A stretch of 64,000 nt of DNA from Erigeron canadensis. Its lineage: Eukaryota; Streptophyta; Magnoliopsida; Asterales; Asteraceae. The stretch spans positions 30,761,516-30,825,515 of the forward strand of contig NC_057766.1 of the NCBI RefSeq assembly GCF_010389155.1. Direction: 5' to 3'. Positions 10,699 to 25,740 of this stretch are shown here, piece by piece. Numbering within the stretch: the stretch's first letter is position 1; every line of letters begins with the position of its first letter. Under the pieces are notes generated by a model. The model made no database searches and had not been told where the DNA came from. It saw only the letters and a list, made by a program, of their open reading frames with translations. Position numbers and translations under genes: made by a program.

Positions 10699-11012
10699 TT
10701 TTGAAGGTGAATTTCGCTTGAAACTTCATGTCGCGATTCGACAGCGAAAGTTCTAGCATACGTTGTCTTAACCGGGTCCACGCTAGAGAGCTCCCTCGAA
10801 GTAGAAATGCTTATTTCAAATACCCAATGGGGGAAACCCCCTACTAATCCGCCCGAAGGCACGACGATTAATAGGGGTAAATCCTGTCCTCTCATACTTG
10901 AACTTGGGTATACCCAAGTCAAGTCGTCATAGAAAGACTACCTATATCTCAAAATTGGTGGAATGGAGATTCGTACCTGAGACTCCAAAGTACACCACCA
11001 ACTTATCATTGA
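10699..11012 (-). mobile_element. SINE, family shared with 60.0 and 62.6 kb
   Basis: Minus-strand sequence with A-box-like TAAGTTGGTGG and B-box-like GGTACGAATCTCC, then a body containing TTGACTTGGGTATACCCAAG, CCCCTATTAATCGTCGTGC and GAGGGAGCTCTCTAGC. The body matches 60060-60285 and partly 62690-62810. Flanks share AACTAATT..ATTAGA (10684-10698 and 11013-11031). Confidence 0.65.
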
Positions 11013-11031
11013 TAACTAATTAACTTATTAG

Positions 11032-12130
11032 ATAACCAACCAAAAGTTTAACAAAATTAAATTTAGAAATTACGTAAAACCTTATGTCATCGTAATTTGA
11101 ACCGTAGCCAATGATTACTTTTCTGACATGACATGTTTAACAACGCACCATATAACGTGAAAATCGTGCTAGCCAGTTTGGTAAGAGAGAACATATAAAA
11201 AAGGAAAAATGTTAGTTAAAGCATACAGTATTTATTTTAAGTAAAGCAGGGAGTGATTATGTAAAATTCAGGAGGAGTTTATGTAAAATTCAAGGGGGTT
11301 ATGTATGTTTACTAAATTCAAAGGTTTAATATGTAACTTTTTTTAATGTGGCAGTACCTAAGCTTAGGTAAAGTCTGCAGTACGGATCATTTTCCCATAA
11401 AAAAAAAACATAAAAGACCAGTTTTTTAAGAATTTTAACTGTTTAACTATGATTTTATATGTAACAAATTGTAATATCATTAAGGATCAAGCTAATGAAC
11501 AGTGTCACTTGAAATGAACAGGGCCTTCGTTACGTGATTTTGTTCTATTGCCATTTTAACTTTGCATCACTATTCAGATTTCCTATATCGGATCTCATCC
11601 GGGGTTTCATTTCTGGTTTTTATTGTTTTTTCGCATAACTTTTTTGCTTTTGTTTTTTTCTTTTGTTGATTCATCTTATACTCTACATCATTATTTGGAC
11701 CAAGCAAATGAACAACGGCACTTATTACATCATTTCAAGTGTCATATCTCATATGTAACACTTTGATTTTTTGACAAGAAACGACCCTTTATTTTCTTCA
11801 AAGTACAAGATAACTAGTTTGGTTTCATTACTTATGGTCTTTTAGTATGTGTACTTATAAAGATGTACATGTTGATGCGAAAACCAATAAAAATGTTGCT
11901 ACAATAATACTTAGTTTAAAGTCTGAACATTAAGTTTTTAATATACAAAAAGTCAAAAAAATAATACTATTGAGTAACCTCTGTCTTACCAAAATGTGCC
12001 GAGGTGGAGGATGTAAGGAACCGATTTATCAAAAAATATCGATGAAAATAACTGAATGAACAATTTAGCACATAATTTTCTCTATTATGTCTCAATTATT
12101 ATTGTACAATAATAATTTGTGTGGTATTTA
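11032..12130. other. Intergenic, no gene seen
   Basis: AT-rich DNA. Around 11240-11300 a short repeated phrase (TTATGTAAAATTCA) occurs twice. No ORF of interest. Confidence 0.4.
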
Positions 12131-12395
12131 TGTGGTTCACTAGACCAAGCCAAGTGGTCAGGAAGTTTGGTTGGGTTTTAGACGCTTTAGATGGTTAGGT
12201 GTTTCATGGAGGGTGGAATTTACCACCAAAGGTGGGGCCAAGTTTATATAGTTATTTACGTGGTTCACTAGACCAGACGAAGTGGAAAAGGATGTTTGGT
12301 TGGGTTTCAGACGCTCGGTTGGGTTTTGGAAGCTTTAGATGGTTAGTTGTCTCATGCAGGGTCAAACTTACCACCAAAAGTAGGCCCAAGCTGTC
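12131..12395. repeat. Tandem duplication, about 130-bp unit
   Basis: Two copies (about 12131-12259 and 12260-12395) share TGGTTCACTAGACCA, GTTTGGTTGGGTTT, AGACGCT, GCTTTAGATGGTTAG and TTACCACCAAA. They lie just upstream of the Harbinger-type gene. Function unknown. Confidence 0.7.
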
Positions 12396-12890
12396 TATCT
12401 TGTTCCACCAACTACCAGTAACATTTTCCATAAAGGAATTATTGGTGGGTTATGAAACCCAAGTGAGGAATATAAATATAATGGGTGATGTTATTGAAGG
12501 TGTCAAGGTGATGAGGTGAATTTGTTTATGAATAAGTCCGGTTCTTATACGTGCGTCTACCGGCGTCCGAAGCACACGCCATTAGCACGGCTGTGTTTTG
12601 GCTCACGTCCAAGACGTTTCTCTCTCATTCAGACGTGCGTTTTGTGGGATACATGTGGGGTCCATCAGTCGAACGTGGCCAAAAATAAAAAGAAAAAAAT
12701 CAACAATATAGCCGTTGATTTTGAATTCGAAAGGAACGCTCCTCCATTTTTTTATTTTTTATTTTTTTTGTTTTCCTATTTAAACCATCACCAATTTCAT
12801 ATCTTTCACCACCATTTCATATTTATCACTCATTTTTCTCACAATAATTCATATTTCTTCATATTTGTTTATCTCAAGAATCCATTCATC

Positions 12891-14155
12891 ATGCCTAAAA
12901 GGACCAACAAAAACCAAAATCAAAACACAAACCAAAACCTAAATCAAAACCCACTCCAATACCAATACCAAAACACTATCGATGAATTTGACGCGTTGCT
13001 GGTGGGATCTCCCTCGTCCATGTCGTCGTCTAATATGATGGGGGCATCTAGTAGCTCGGGTGCTATGAACCAATCATATACGCAGTTGTTGCAATCGCCA
13101 TTCTTGAACGAACAGTTTCAGCAGTTCATGTTACTTCAACAATTTAATCAATTTCAAGCTATAAATCCACAATTCCCCCAATTCCAGAGGCCTGTAGGTG
13201 AAACTTCGTCTCAACCGGCACGAACTAGTGTCGCCTCTGTCGAGGAAGAAGTGGAAGAAGTTCCCACCCTGCCCAAACGGTTGACGAAAAAAGGGGTTGC
13301 TGTAGCGGAAATGGCGAAGTGGTCACTCAGGAGGCGGTTTTGTTGGCTGAGGCGTGGACAAATGCTTCACAAGACTCGGTTGTGAAGATAATACAAGACG
13401 AGACTATGTCTTGGGCCAAAGTGATAGAATAGTTCAACAATAACCGGCCAGCGGGGGAACGCAACAAAATCCAACTACAAGGCAAATGGAACAAGATCAA
13501 GAGAACCACCAAGCAGTTTGGAACAATCTTGAAGAGATTGCAAGATCAAGGCCGCCAGAGCGGTGCAGATGACAGAAAAGTGTATAAGTCTGCTCATGAA
13601 ATCTATGTAGAGAATCATGGGCCAACCCGATTTCCATTTGAGGAGTGTTACGATGTGCAGAAAGATTGTCCCGCATATTGGCAAGACCATGGTATTGCCA
13701 AAAGAACTGCAGCTGATTTCGTTGATTTGGGTGAGGATGAGGGACACGTTCGGGCTGGTCCGAGTGTGGAACCAGATGTGGCTTTGAACCAGTTGTTTAA
13801 AGACGACCCAATTAGGAAACCACCGGGTCCTAATGTTAGTCGGAAAATGTCTAGTGGCTCAGATGCGACTTCTAGTCGTGGTGGTTCGAGTGGGTCAGAA
13901 CAGGCCTTGGGCAAGCTTGATCAAATGCTCATGATGCAACAAGAGCAGATGTTAAATATTGAGGAGGATAGGAGGAGAATAGAGGAGGAGCGTAAGATGA
14001 GACAGGATGACCGCTTCCGAAAGCAGGTCAGGGCGGCGTTTAAGCTTCTGCAACAGCCAATTCCGACCGGCATAGACGAACACGAGTTAGAGCAGATCCG
14101 GAGTACGCGCAAAAACCTCATGGATAAGTACGAGCCATATTTTAAGGATATCTAA
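12891..14155 (+). pseudogene. Broken Harbinger-type Myb/SANT-like transposon protein
   Basis: The start ATG opens a Lys/Asn/Gln-rich region (MPKRTNKNQNQN) and a Gln/Phe-rich stretch. From about 13316 a Myb/SANT-like domain is read in another frame (EAWTNASQDSVV, GKWNKIKRTTKQFG). The C-terminal half, 13529-14155, has a coiled-coil-like Glu/Arg segment (EDRRRIEEERKMRQDDR) and ends KNLMDKYEPYFKDI. Proteins of this layout accompany PIF/Harbinger transposases and are often annotated in plants as NAM-associated or GST-T3-like. A one-base frameshift at about 13306-13316 and an in-frame TAG at 13430-13432 break it. No DDE transposase is nearby. A TATTTAAA motif near 12776 could be a promoter. Confidence 0.75.
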
Positions 14156-15258
14156 TTGTAGTTTGAGTTTTCCGATTAAATGTGTTTTAATTATTAGATT
14201 TAATATGTGTTTTTAGGATGTAATGTTTAATTTCTAAGTATTGTTTTGAGTTTATGAATAAAAATGTGTTTGTCTTAAAAAATTGAATGTGTTTTTTTTA
14301 TTTTTTGTAAAGAAAATGAAATAATAAAATAATTAATTAATAGTGGAAAAAGTGGGGAATAAGGAGGGAGGTGTTTTTGAGTGTTCTAGGACAGAGAAAG
14401 CTGATGAATAGTGTAAGAAGTGGGGAGGAAGTAGTATGTATAAGGAGTGGCCTAACTTTAATCTTTATAAAAAACTATTTTATAATAAAAAAATGTATAT
14501 ATTTTACAAATTTGTATGACATAACTATGTATTGTATATATTTTTGTATAAAGTAAAAAAGAATTACGTAGGAATCATCTCTTATTACTTTCAGATGTGA
14601 GAGTATATTTTACGATATTAAGCATGGATTTTTTTATATATGCACACGATGCGATGAAATGGTGATGGCGACGGCGGTAGGTGGTGGTTGTGGAGATCGA
14701 GATTGGTGGTGGCGGTATCAACGAGTAGTATATGTTATTGATTGTAAAGATAATTGATGTAAAAAATGAGTTTATTAAGGGTACGTATGTTTGGTAGACT
14801 GTGTATATTAATTGTTACTCGTATATGTGTTGATTGTACAAAAGGTATGCTTGGTTTTCAAATATTTGTTACCTGAGAAACATAATAAAATGCTTTATAT
14901 AATGTTGTTATATTATTGTTGGAAGAATTTAGAATTAGAATTGAAATATGAAAAAAAGATGAATGTTATGACAAACTAATAATCCAAGGGTATAAACTCA
15001 TTTATGGAGATTAACTACAATATAAATTCACCAATTGGGTCGCTTTGGTCCCATTTTCTTCCTCACACCAACAACGGCCATTACTCTTGTATACTCATTT
15101 TGCTACATTTTTAAATCTGGAAAATGTAATATTAATATAATTTGAAAATGTAAATACAGATTTTATGTCTATATTTTATGTGCATAAAAGATTCATACCT
15201 TTTATATCAAAAGATCACCTTTGAAATTTATGATATACACTTTAATTACAGTTCTAAG
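14156..15258. other. Intergenic with Helitron-like debris
   Basis: AT-rich. About 14640-14735 has a GCGATG...GGTGATGGCGACGGCGG stretch resembling the GC-rich 3' ends of the Helitron-like elements here in reverse orientation. No gene. Confidence 0.4.
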
Positions 15259-16492
15259 GGCAAGGGTGTAGTCGGCAAGTTTTATCGCCAAAATGGATCG
15301 GTTAGGTTCAGCTCTTTGACAAGCTTATAGCATGTGCATCGGCTAGTTTTGGCAAGTTACATCGGCTATATATATCAGCCACTTTTGGCCGATCCTTGTA
15401 AACGTTGGGAGCATGCCATGTGACCGTTTTTTTCTTCTTGTGCCAAAACTCTTTTTATACACCGAAAACCTAAAAATTAATTTGGGGGTTCGCGATTTTG
15501 AGGCTAATCCTATGGTTTTCTTGGCTTCTATTGTCGGAATTCATGCCGGAAAAACTTGCCGATGCTCCTAACGTACATAACCCTTATTCCGGTGAGATCA
15601 TTTTGGGGTTTCCTATGGTTGTTGGCCAGAAACGTTCACTTTTTTACAGCCAAATTGTTGTTTGGCTTTGGCAAGGGTGTAGTTGACACATTATTGGCTC
15701 TTTAGCTACTTTAATCGGTTTTCCAGCGACCCCTTTTTTGGGGTTTCCGGTTTAATCGGTTTTCCGGTGACCTCCTTTTTTGTCTTTTCTGGTTTAATCG
15801 TTGTTGTATGTGATCCTTTTTGGGGTTTCTAATGTTGCTTTGGTTTTCCGGTGGCTCCTCTTTGTGGTTTTCGATTTATACAGTTTTTCGGCGAGCCCTT
15901 TTTTGGGTTTTCAGTTAACTGCTGCTGCCGCTTATGCTTAAATACGTATATTTATATCTTTTTACATTGCCGTTAATTGCATGTGTGTGATTAGCTTGGT
16001 AGTGTTAACTTAGCGGTAGCGTTGCCTGGTTTTTCCTTGTTAGTGTTGTCGTATTTTGTTTCATTAAAGCAATAGGTAACCGGAAAATGTAGTTTTAGTC
16101 GATGATATCGTTGAACAGTTAGATTGTCGGTGTTACGTTAAATGGGCGATGATGATACAAAATGTTTATGAAAATGGGACTCGGATGATCCAAAGCGTAT
16201 CTTGGCGGGGTAAACCTTCAGGTTCGCAGCCATGACGTCCCCGACTTTCGAAATTCCCGATCCCCAAATCATGAGCCCAAGTATCCTTTTGTATTAAAAG
16301 CGGTCACTTTTTTATCTTTTCCGACAACCTAAAACTTTTTCCGCATCGGGAATTTGGCAAATTTTGGCTAGTATTGTTGCATTACATCATGTGATTTGGC
16401 AAGTTTTGGCTAGTTTTTGGCAAAAACACTTGGCGCATTTTGATTCGCCGAAAACTTGCCAAAGAGCCAATTTGTGGCACTACACCCTTGCC
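15259..16492. mobile_element. TIR element with GGCAAGGGTGTAGT ends
   Basis: Left end GGCAAGGGTGTAGTCGGCAAG and right end CACTACACCCTTGCC are inverted. Both ends carry subterminal GGCAAGTTTTGGC/GCCAAAACTTGCC repeats. An extra internal copy of the terminus lies at 15670-15685. The interior (15711-15915) is a degenerate tandem array of GGTTTTCCGGTG-type units. Flanks TTCTAAGG and CTATAAGG are similar but not identical. A related element is at 57838-58191. hAT or Mutator-like; no transposase ORF. Confidence 0.65.
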
Positions 16493-17443
16493 TATAAGGG
16501 TTCACTTTAAGAAAACCCTATCAATATATTTAGCTTGATCGATTAATTGCGTAACTATCTGAAACTATAAAAGATGCAACAAGTTGGAGAATCGACTTGA
16601 GTGAATCTTCATCCATACTTCTAACTTGATTGACAATCTTTTACTCTCTTATACTCACTTAATTAACTTAGTAATTAGTTTCTTTTGAGAAAATTCAAAG
16701 TTACCTAGTATAAATTACTTAAAACAAAATAAAAGTTGTCCTTAAATTAATTATAAACATTATAATCTATTGTTTTGCAGCATATAAAGAGTTTGAAATT
16801 TATTTAGTATTATAGCAATAAAATGCTGAAAATAATAGGGGTATATGATTTCATCCACTAGTCATTATCTACCTTAATTAACTTGTCTAATAAAATGACC
16901 CAAACAACAATTACTATGGTAAATACACTAGAAATGAACTACTTCTAGAACGTAAAATATATATTAATTAAAATCTTATTTCGGAAATTTCATTATCCAA
17001 TAACTGTGATGTATAAGAATTTCAAACATATTCTTTTATGATTGTTTGTAGGTAGTCACGTGATTCAAATAAGACGAAATCAGGAGAGAATTGAATGTTA
17101 TGGTAGGAATGGGCGAACATGGATAGTCATGTGAATATTTATTGGGATGTAACACATGGACATGTGACTGTTTTATATTCTCTTTTCAAGTTAATAATTT
17201 TTCCTTTTATATAAAGGTTGAAAAGTTATTCTTTTGATGAATCTTTTCTTTATATATAATAAAAATAATTGTCTTTTAAAACTATTTTTAGATAAAATAT
17301 TATGTGGCATGTCTATAGTTTTTTTCAAAAGGGTTTTAATTTATTTATGATGTCATATTTACTATTTTTTTTTTAAAACAGTATAAGTCGTTCTATATAT
17401 TCACCCTACTCCGCAACTACAAAGTAGTAAAATTACAAACGTA
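16493..17443. other. Intergenic, no gene seen
   Basis: AT-rich sequence with nothing recognised. Confidence 0.4.
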
Positions 17444-18290
17444 TCAAGTTACATTGGAACTATTCCAATCCTTCCAACTAACCAATCTTTTTTTTAATAT
17501 ACTTAAGAACCACAAGTAACCTATTGTCTTAACATTGAAAAATACTTTCTCGACACTAATTGTTGCTTGATCAAAGATCTTCTCATTTCTCGCTTTCCAA
17601 AGACACCAACTAGTAACGAATATGATACCTTTAATAATCTTAGTCGACTTCTTCCCTAATCCCATTTGATCATCCTTCTCAATGAGTTTTTTAACCGAAG
17701 AGAAAATGAGTGTCCCAACCTTACACCACCTGCCGACAAGTACCCATACTGCCACTGCAAATTGGCAATAACACAAAAGATGTTCAATGGTTTCGTCCAA
17801 TGAATCACATAGACCACAAAGAGTGGTTCCAAAGTTACAATTCCACGACATGAGAGTGACATACGTAGGCAAACGATTAAGTGCAACTCACCACAAAAAG
17901 ATGTTACATTTTTTGGGAACCACTTTCGACCATTTTAAAATGAATCGATCACTGTAGTCCCTGCTACTCCTGATGAATCTTTTCACACTTTTAACTGAGA
18001 AAATCTCTCTACTGCGCCCAAGCCAAACCCATCGATCTTCTACCTCTGAAAGTTTGATCCCCTCTAAACAATTCGTGAATCTGTCCCATTCTTCAACAAA
18101 GTCAGCAGAATGTGGTATCGAGTACCACTCTTGACAGCCTATGAAGGTTTTGTAGTCGACATCGAATCTGTCCCGAACAAGACATTTTTTTTTCTTTTTC
18201 TATACTGAAAATTCCAGGAAAGGAGTCTTTCAAACATGTATTATTAACCTAAGGATCAAGCCAAAAACGTATGTGATCACCTTTCCCACA
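17444..18290 (-). pseudogene. LINE reverse-transcriptase C-terminal remnant (zf-RVT region)
   Basis: The minus strand reads the zinc-binding C-terminal region found after plant LINE reverse transcriptases: WSKVVPKKCNIFLW, a stop, then VALNRLPTYVTL, followed by CGLCDSLDETIEHLLCYC (Cys-x2-Cys ... His-x3-Cys) and FAVAVW. The uninterrupted part is 17872-17444. Upstream, in the same sense, RWVWLGRSREIFSVKSVKRF and EEWDRFTNCLEGI can be read to about 18190, with stops and frame changes. The catalytic part of the reverse transcriptase is missing. A dead 3' fragment. Confidence 0.7.
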
Positions 18291-19126
18291 TATACCTTTA
18301 AACAGACTAATTAAATTCCTGTCTTCAACTTTGAATTTGTCCACATATACCTTTAAACATACTAATTAAACGTATGTCATATTTACTATTGAACATTTTA
18401 AAAGATAAATAGTCCATTAAATGTTTATTTTAAAATATTATTTATAAATTGAAAATGTCTTTTTATGTTTATTAAATGCAATATGTACTTATATATAAAT
18501 TATATATATGTTAATTAATTTAGTATCTTCAAACCAAATTATAATATATCAAATAACAAAAATTATATATATTGATACTTATATTTTATTTATTTCTTTT
18601 TAAAAAATTTAATTAAAATATTCGGGTTGAAACCGGGTTTATTAGCTAATTATGCAGTAATACAATATAAATTTTTTTAAAAATCCTTCTAACTATGTGG
18701 GCATGATCTTTGGTAAATTCAAATAATGAGATTAGAAGAGAAAATAGGTAGATTACACTTATCATGATTTACACTGTGTTCTTAAGTTTTATTAAAGGAA
18801 AAAATGAAAAGAATTCAAGTGATTTTAAAGAAGTTGTGTTTTTAAGTTTTTTTAAAGATAAAAAGGAAGTGAAATGATAAGAAATTGAATGATAATCTAG
18901 TTGTTTTTGTTAAATAAATCTTCCTTCTATAATTGGGATGATTTGAAATGATCATATCATTCTCATTCTAATCTAATCCAATCTTTTTTTCTTCTTTTAC
19001 AATCAAACTCAAGCAAATAGCATTAAGGTTTTTAAAATGATTATTAAGCTATAATTTGTTAAGGGATATATCATTTACCATTATAATATGTATTTTTGAT
19101 TAAAACACCTTTCTATATATGTTACA
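18291..19126. other. Intergenic, no gene seen
   Basis: AT-rich. A small direct repeat, CACATATACCTTTAAACA, occurs at about 18287 and again about 52 bp later, each followed by ACTAATTAAA. Confidence 0.4.
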
Positions 19127-19489
19127 CTAGCCTTGTACCCGTGCGATGCAGCAAGGCATAGGAAAAAAACGTTGGTTAAGTAGTTGTACCGTGTTATTAC
19201 ATGAATGTATGATTTAACTCAAGTGTTTGTTACCGCCGTTGTTGTTTTAGAGTGAACATTTTATATGTTGATTGATTATTAAATTCGGTAACGCGTGTGT
19301 GTTTTTTTGGTATACTATGTGAGCAACTTAAAGGATGGGAAGGGACAAGCGTAATGTTTTTTTTAGGGTATTTTTGGAATTCCAGGAATAAAGTGTTTGA
19401 TGGTAATATAGATTAAAAGGGTAAATTATAAAATTTAAAAGTAGAGTGTTAAATTTTAAAGGATAGTTTATTTATATAGATAGTATAGA
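19127..19489 (-). mobile_element. Miniature Helitron, 363 bp
   Basis: On the minus strand it begins A|TCTATACTATCTATATAAAT and ends GCATCGCACGGGTACAAGG-CTAG|T. This fits the Helitron pattern exactly: 5' TC, 3' CTRR, insertion between A and T, no target duplication. No coding capacity. Confidence 0.75.
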
Positions 19490-19709
19490 TAATCTTGCAT
19501 GTTGGTGTACAAAAATGACGAGTTTTGTTAAGTTGTATGTTCCGGTAACATATGACAAGTAATATTTAATATAACCAAAATTTCCCTTTTAATGAAAATG
19601 TGCACTAATTATCTGTATTTTTTTTACAGCGCATTAATAATCTATTTTTAATGATAAATATTAGATTGAATTAATGAACATTGTTGATTAAGTATTTTCT
19701 AACCATAGT
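19490..19709. other. Intergenic, no gene seen
   Basis: AT-rich spacer between the miniature Helitron and the short retroposon. Confidence 0.3.
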
Positions 19710-19728
19710 CCTTAGCAATATTACAGGT

Positions 19729-19884
19729 AAAGTAAGTAAGTAACTGCTCAGTGTCGCATTCTGCGGGTTTTGAGCCCCAATACCTCGACGGTGTATGAGG
19801 AGGTTAAGATGTATGCAGACCTTACCTCTACCTAAGTAGAGAGACTGCTTCCAGGTCTACCTAAATGGTAAAAAGACCATCTAA
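19729..19884 (-). mobile_element. Short retroposon (SINE-like) with 19-bp target duplication
   Basis: 156 bp inserted between perfect copies of CCTTAGCAATATTACAGGT (19710-19728 and 19885-19903). On the minus strand it contains GGTAGAGGTAAGGTCTGC, a widespread plant SINE-type motif, and ends in an ACTT-repeat tail (ACTTACTTACTTT). The long perfect target duplication indicates a fairly recent target-primed insertion. Confidence 0.8.
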
Positions 19885-19903
19885 CCTTAGCAATATTACA
19901 GGT

Positions 19904-20281
19904 GTTTAGTCCAATTTGACTTCTAAATGTGCCCACTGTTCCTGAGAAATTGTCCAAAGTCGTCTTCGTGGGTGGCAATGGCTAGTGTTAAAAAGGTATT
20001 TAGAATCAAGGGTGTTTTTGTCAATCTATATCTTATCAAAATATAATAAGCTTGCTATGAATAAGTGCTTAAAATATGCAAATATTGAGTTTATTTTTTG
20101 TTTATCTTTTTGGCAGGTGACTTTCTGAGTAGACATTGACCTCGTACAAATGTTGAGGTTCTAACTCGACAGTGAATAATTAATTGTCTAAAACCGAAAT
20201 TCGTTACCACGAGTTGAGCAACGATGCCAACTAAGCTCCCTAAACCACTAAACAATAATAGAATATGAAATTGTAATTGAC
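19904..20281. other. Intergenic, no gene seen
   Basis: Nothing recognised. Confidence 0.35.
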
Positions 20282-20595
20282 AATTTTTTTTTTTTTTTAG
20301 GTAAAACAGGGAAATACCCTTTGGAATATATTGATAAAATGAAAAAATACAAAATTACTATGGGCATACCCATAGGAGACTACACTAAAACAAACTTTAG
20401 TGCACTTCCCATATCACTATTACTGTAACTTTAATTAACAAAAGAAATGCAACATCAACAACAATATAGCAGTACCAAAAAATGGACATGTCCCAAGCTA
20501 AAATTCTATCAAAACCCAAACCAGCAGGCCGATGAACACTGTAGCCCAACAACGAACAACAATATTTGAAACTCTGCGGTGTAAACTTTGAACTA
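20282..20595 (-). mobile_element. 5'-truncated LINE 3' end with poly(A)
   Basis: The minus strand reads GGCCTGCTGGTTTGGG near its 5' side, then CTCCTATGGGTATGCCC, GGGTATTTCCCTGTTTTACC and an A-run (T-run at about 20284-20299). The layout fits a LINE 3' end; the open frame at 20397-20603 has no recognised domain. The upstream border is not defined. Confidence 0.45.
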
Positions 20596-20603
20596 TGGAT
20601 CAT

Positions 20604-21316
20604 TGACTTAATATCTGGTTTTTACTATCAATGATTTTAAGTTTAATGTGATGTATATAAAAGGGGTCTCAAATATGAATAAGAATCCAAAATGTATTAT
20701 GTTCTATTATGTTTAGAGGTTTAACGGGCTAGCCCAATCCAACTCAAATATATTCATAACTTTGATTCAATCGCCTAACCATTATATCTTGGCATGCTTT
20801 ATAATCAAAAAAACGAATGCTTTCACAGCAAAATACTGCTTCACGTGAACCAATTTTAGACTTTTTAAATGAAGGGCGAATGCGAAAGTAAAACAACCTG
20901 GCCTAAATACACAAACTAAGTCCCCGTTATCCAATTTACTTCATGCAACCAAAATCAGCGTCGAGCTAGTAAGGAGGTTAGGGGTGTTTGGTTCCCTTCA
21001 ACTATCTCAATTTGCGGTATAGATTTCATTATAGAGCTCAAGTTCAAACATAAGTTCGTACAAACGGTGCCTCACGATCAACCAGTTAACTATAGAAAAA
21101 TAATGAACCAACAATTTTACATTTCCTTTTTTGCTGCTGTTTGTCATCCGTCTTATTTGATCTACTCAATTCAAGTATGAAGCGGACCTCTCTTAACCTT
21201 AAATCCTAACTTCGCCCCTCCAAAATCATTTGTATATCACTTTCAAACATGAAAACGACTCATTTAACACTTGCCTTTGATGATTTGAGCATGACAGTTA
21301 TTCGTTTTATATATCA
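20604..21316. other. Intergenic, no gene seen
   Basis: A GGGGTGTTTGGTTCCC string near 20985 resembles a Harbinger/Tourist end but no partner was found. Confidence 0.35.
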
Positions 21317-21771
21317 CGAGAGCAAGTACTCGCGCGTTGCGGCGGTGATATGGTGGGGTGATAGGTCATAGAGTGTGATAGGTTATAGAAGGTGATAGGT
21401 CATAGAAGGTGATAAATCATAGAGTGTAATAGCCAAATGCCTTAGTCGTACGGGCTCCCCCCTTAGATTTAAAAATTCGTCGAAAGTATATCGAATGACA
21501 TCTTTAATGAAAGAGCATGAAATTTTAAGAACACCATATAATTTTTATGATTTATCGATGTACGGTTTTTGAGATAAAAGATTTTGAATGAATTGGGGAA
21601 ATAAATTATTTATGGAGGACAGAAAAAAAAATAATTGGTTGTGATTTGAGGAGAGAGAAAGGGTAATATAGTTATTCTAGGTAAATATATAATATATAGG
21701 GGACATTTGGGGAAGTAAATGTTGAAACTTAAATTTAGATAGAGACTTTTTGCTTTATAATATAATATAGA
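21317..21771 (-). mobile_element. Helitron-like element, family A
   Basis: Minus strand begins TCTATATTATATTATAAAGC and ends with CCGCCGCAACGCGCGAGTAC, then TTGCTCTCG|T. It contains tandem TGATAGGTCATAGA-type units (21350-21425). It is related throughout to 58900-59350, and its 3' part to 7055-7206. The terminal CTCG departs from the usual CTRR, and the 5' flanking base is T. Confidence 0.6.
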
Positions 21772-22563
21772 AAAAAAGTTTAAATGTTGACTTCAAAATA
21801 TTAAAAACAATTATTTTTAAAAATAAAAAAAGTTTGCATAGTACATTTTTTTGCTTAAACAAGTGTTAACACATCTTTATTTGCAATCCAACTTTGTCAA
21901 CTATGCAACTATTCAACTAGATCCAAGACATATGTTAACCTCCTCAATCTCTTCTTGCGACGTGGAAGGAGTTTCTTTTCACGGTATTTATAAATTTAAT
22001 TTTACTTCGTATCAGTAGTGCTGTCAAATCATCAAGTTCCTTTCAAGTACATGTATTGACAATTTTAAACCATATCTTTATTGTTTTTTGGTAGCCCGTC
22101 CCTGTGACTAACATGTTAATTAACCAGTCCCGATCCCAAGTGAAATGGATGAAGTTTGGATGTTTTTGAAGAGAATCTGTCTTTTCCTGTTGTCTTTGAA
22201 AAGAGAGATCGAATAATTTGGCATGTTGGGTTCGCTTGGTTTTTGCCTTGAGGAAAGCACAGAGAAATGGCATGCAACTGCAATCAAATAGCAACTAAAG
22301 TTATAGTTCTGCTATTCCGAGAAGACATGTTGATATGATTACAAACCAATCTAACAATTGTTGTAACTTGAAGCACACAATTTGACACATAAAGAGAACA
22401 TTTCCTTTTATGAACAAATATTGAATGTTGTATCATTCATCTTCTGTACTATAAACAAAAATATACACATATTTTCAATAGGGTATATCAAAATTTACAC
22501 TTGCTCAACATGATTTCTATTCTAATTTGGTAGCTAATAAGCTATTATCGTCTTCAACTAATA
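21772..22563. other. 3' flank of squalene epoxidase
   Basis: AT-rich; the part nearest 22563 probably includes the 3' UTR. The short ORF at 22043-22294 (minus) has no recognised domain. Confidence 0.4.

Positions 22564-25740
<3,177 letters not shown>

Noticed and set aside
12199..12519. 106-codon ORF
   Set aside because: It runs through a non-coding tandem duplication; repeats in the protein only reflect the DNA repeat.
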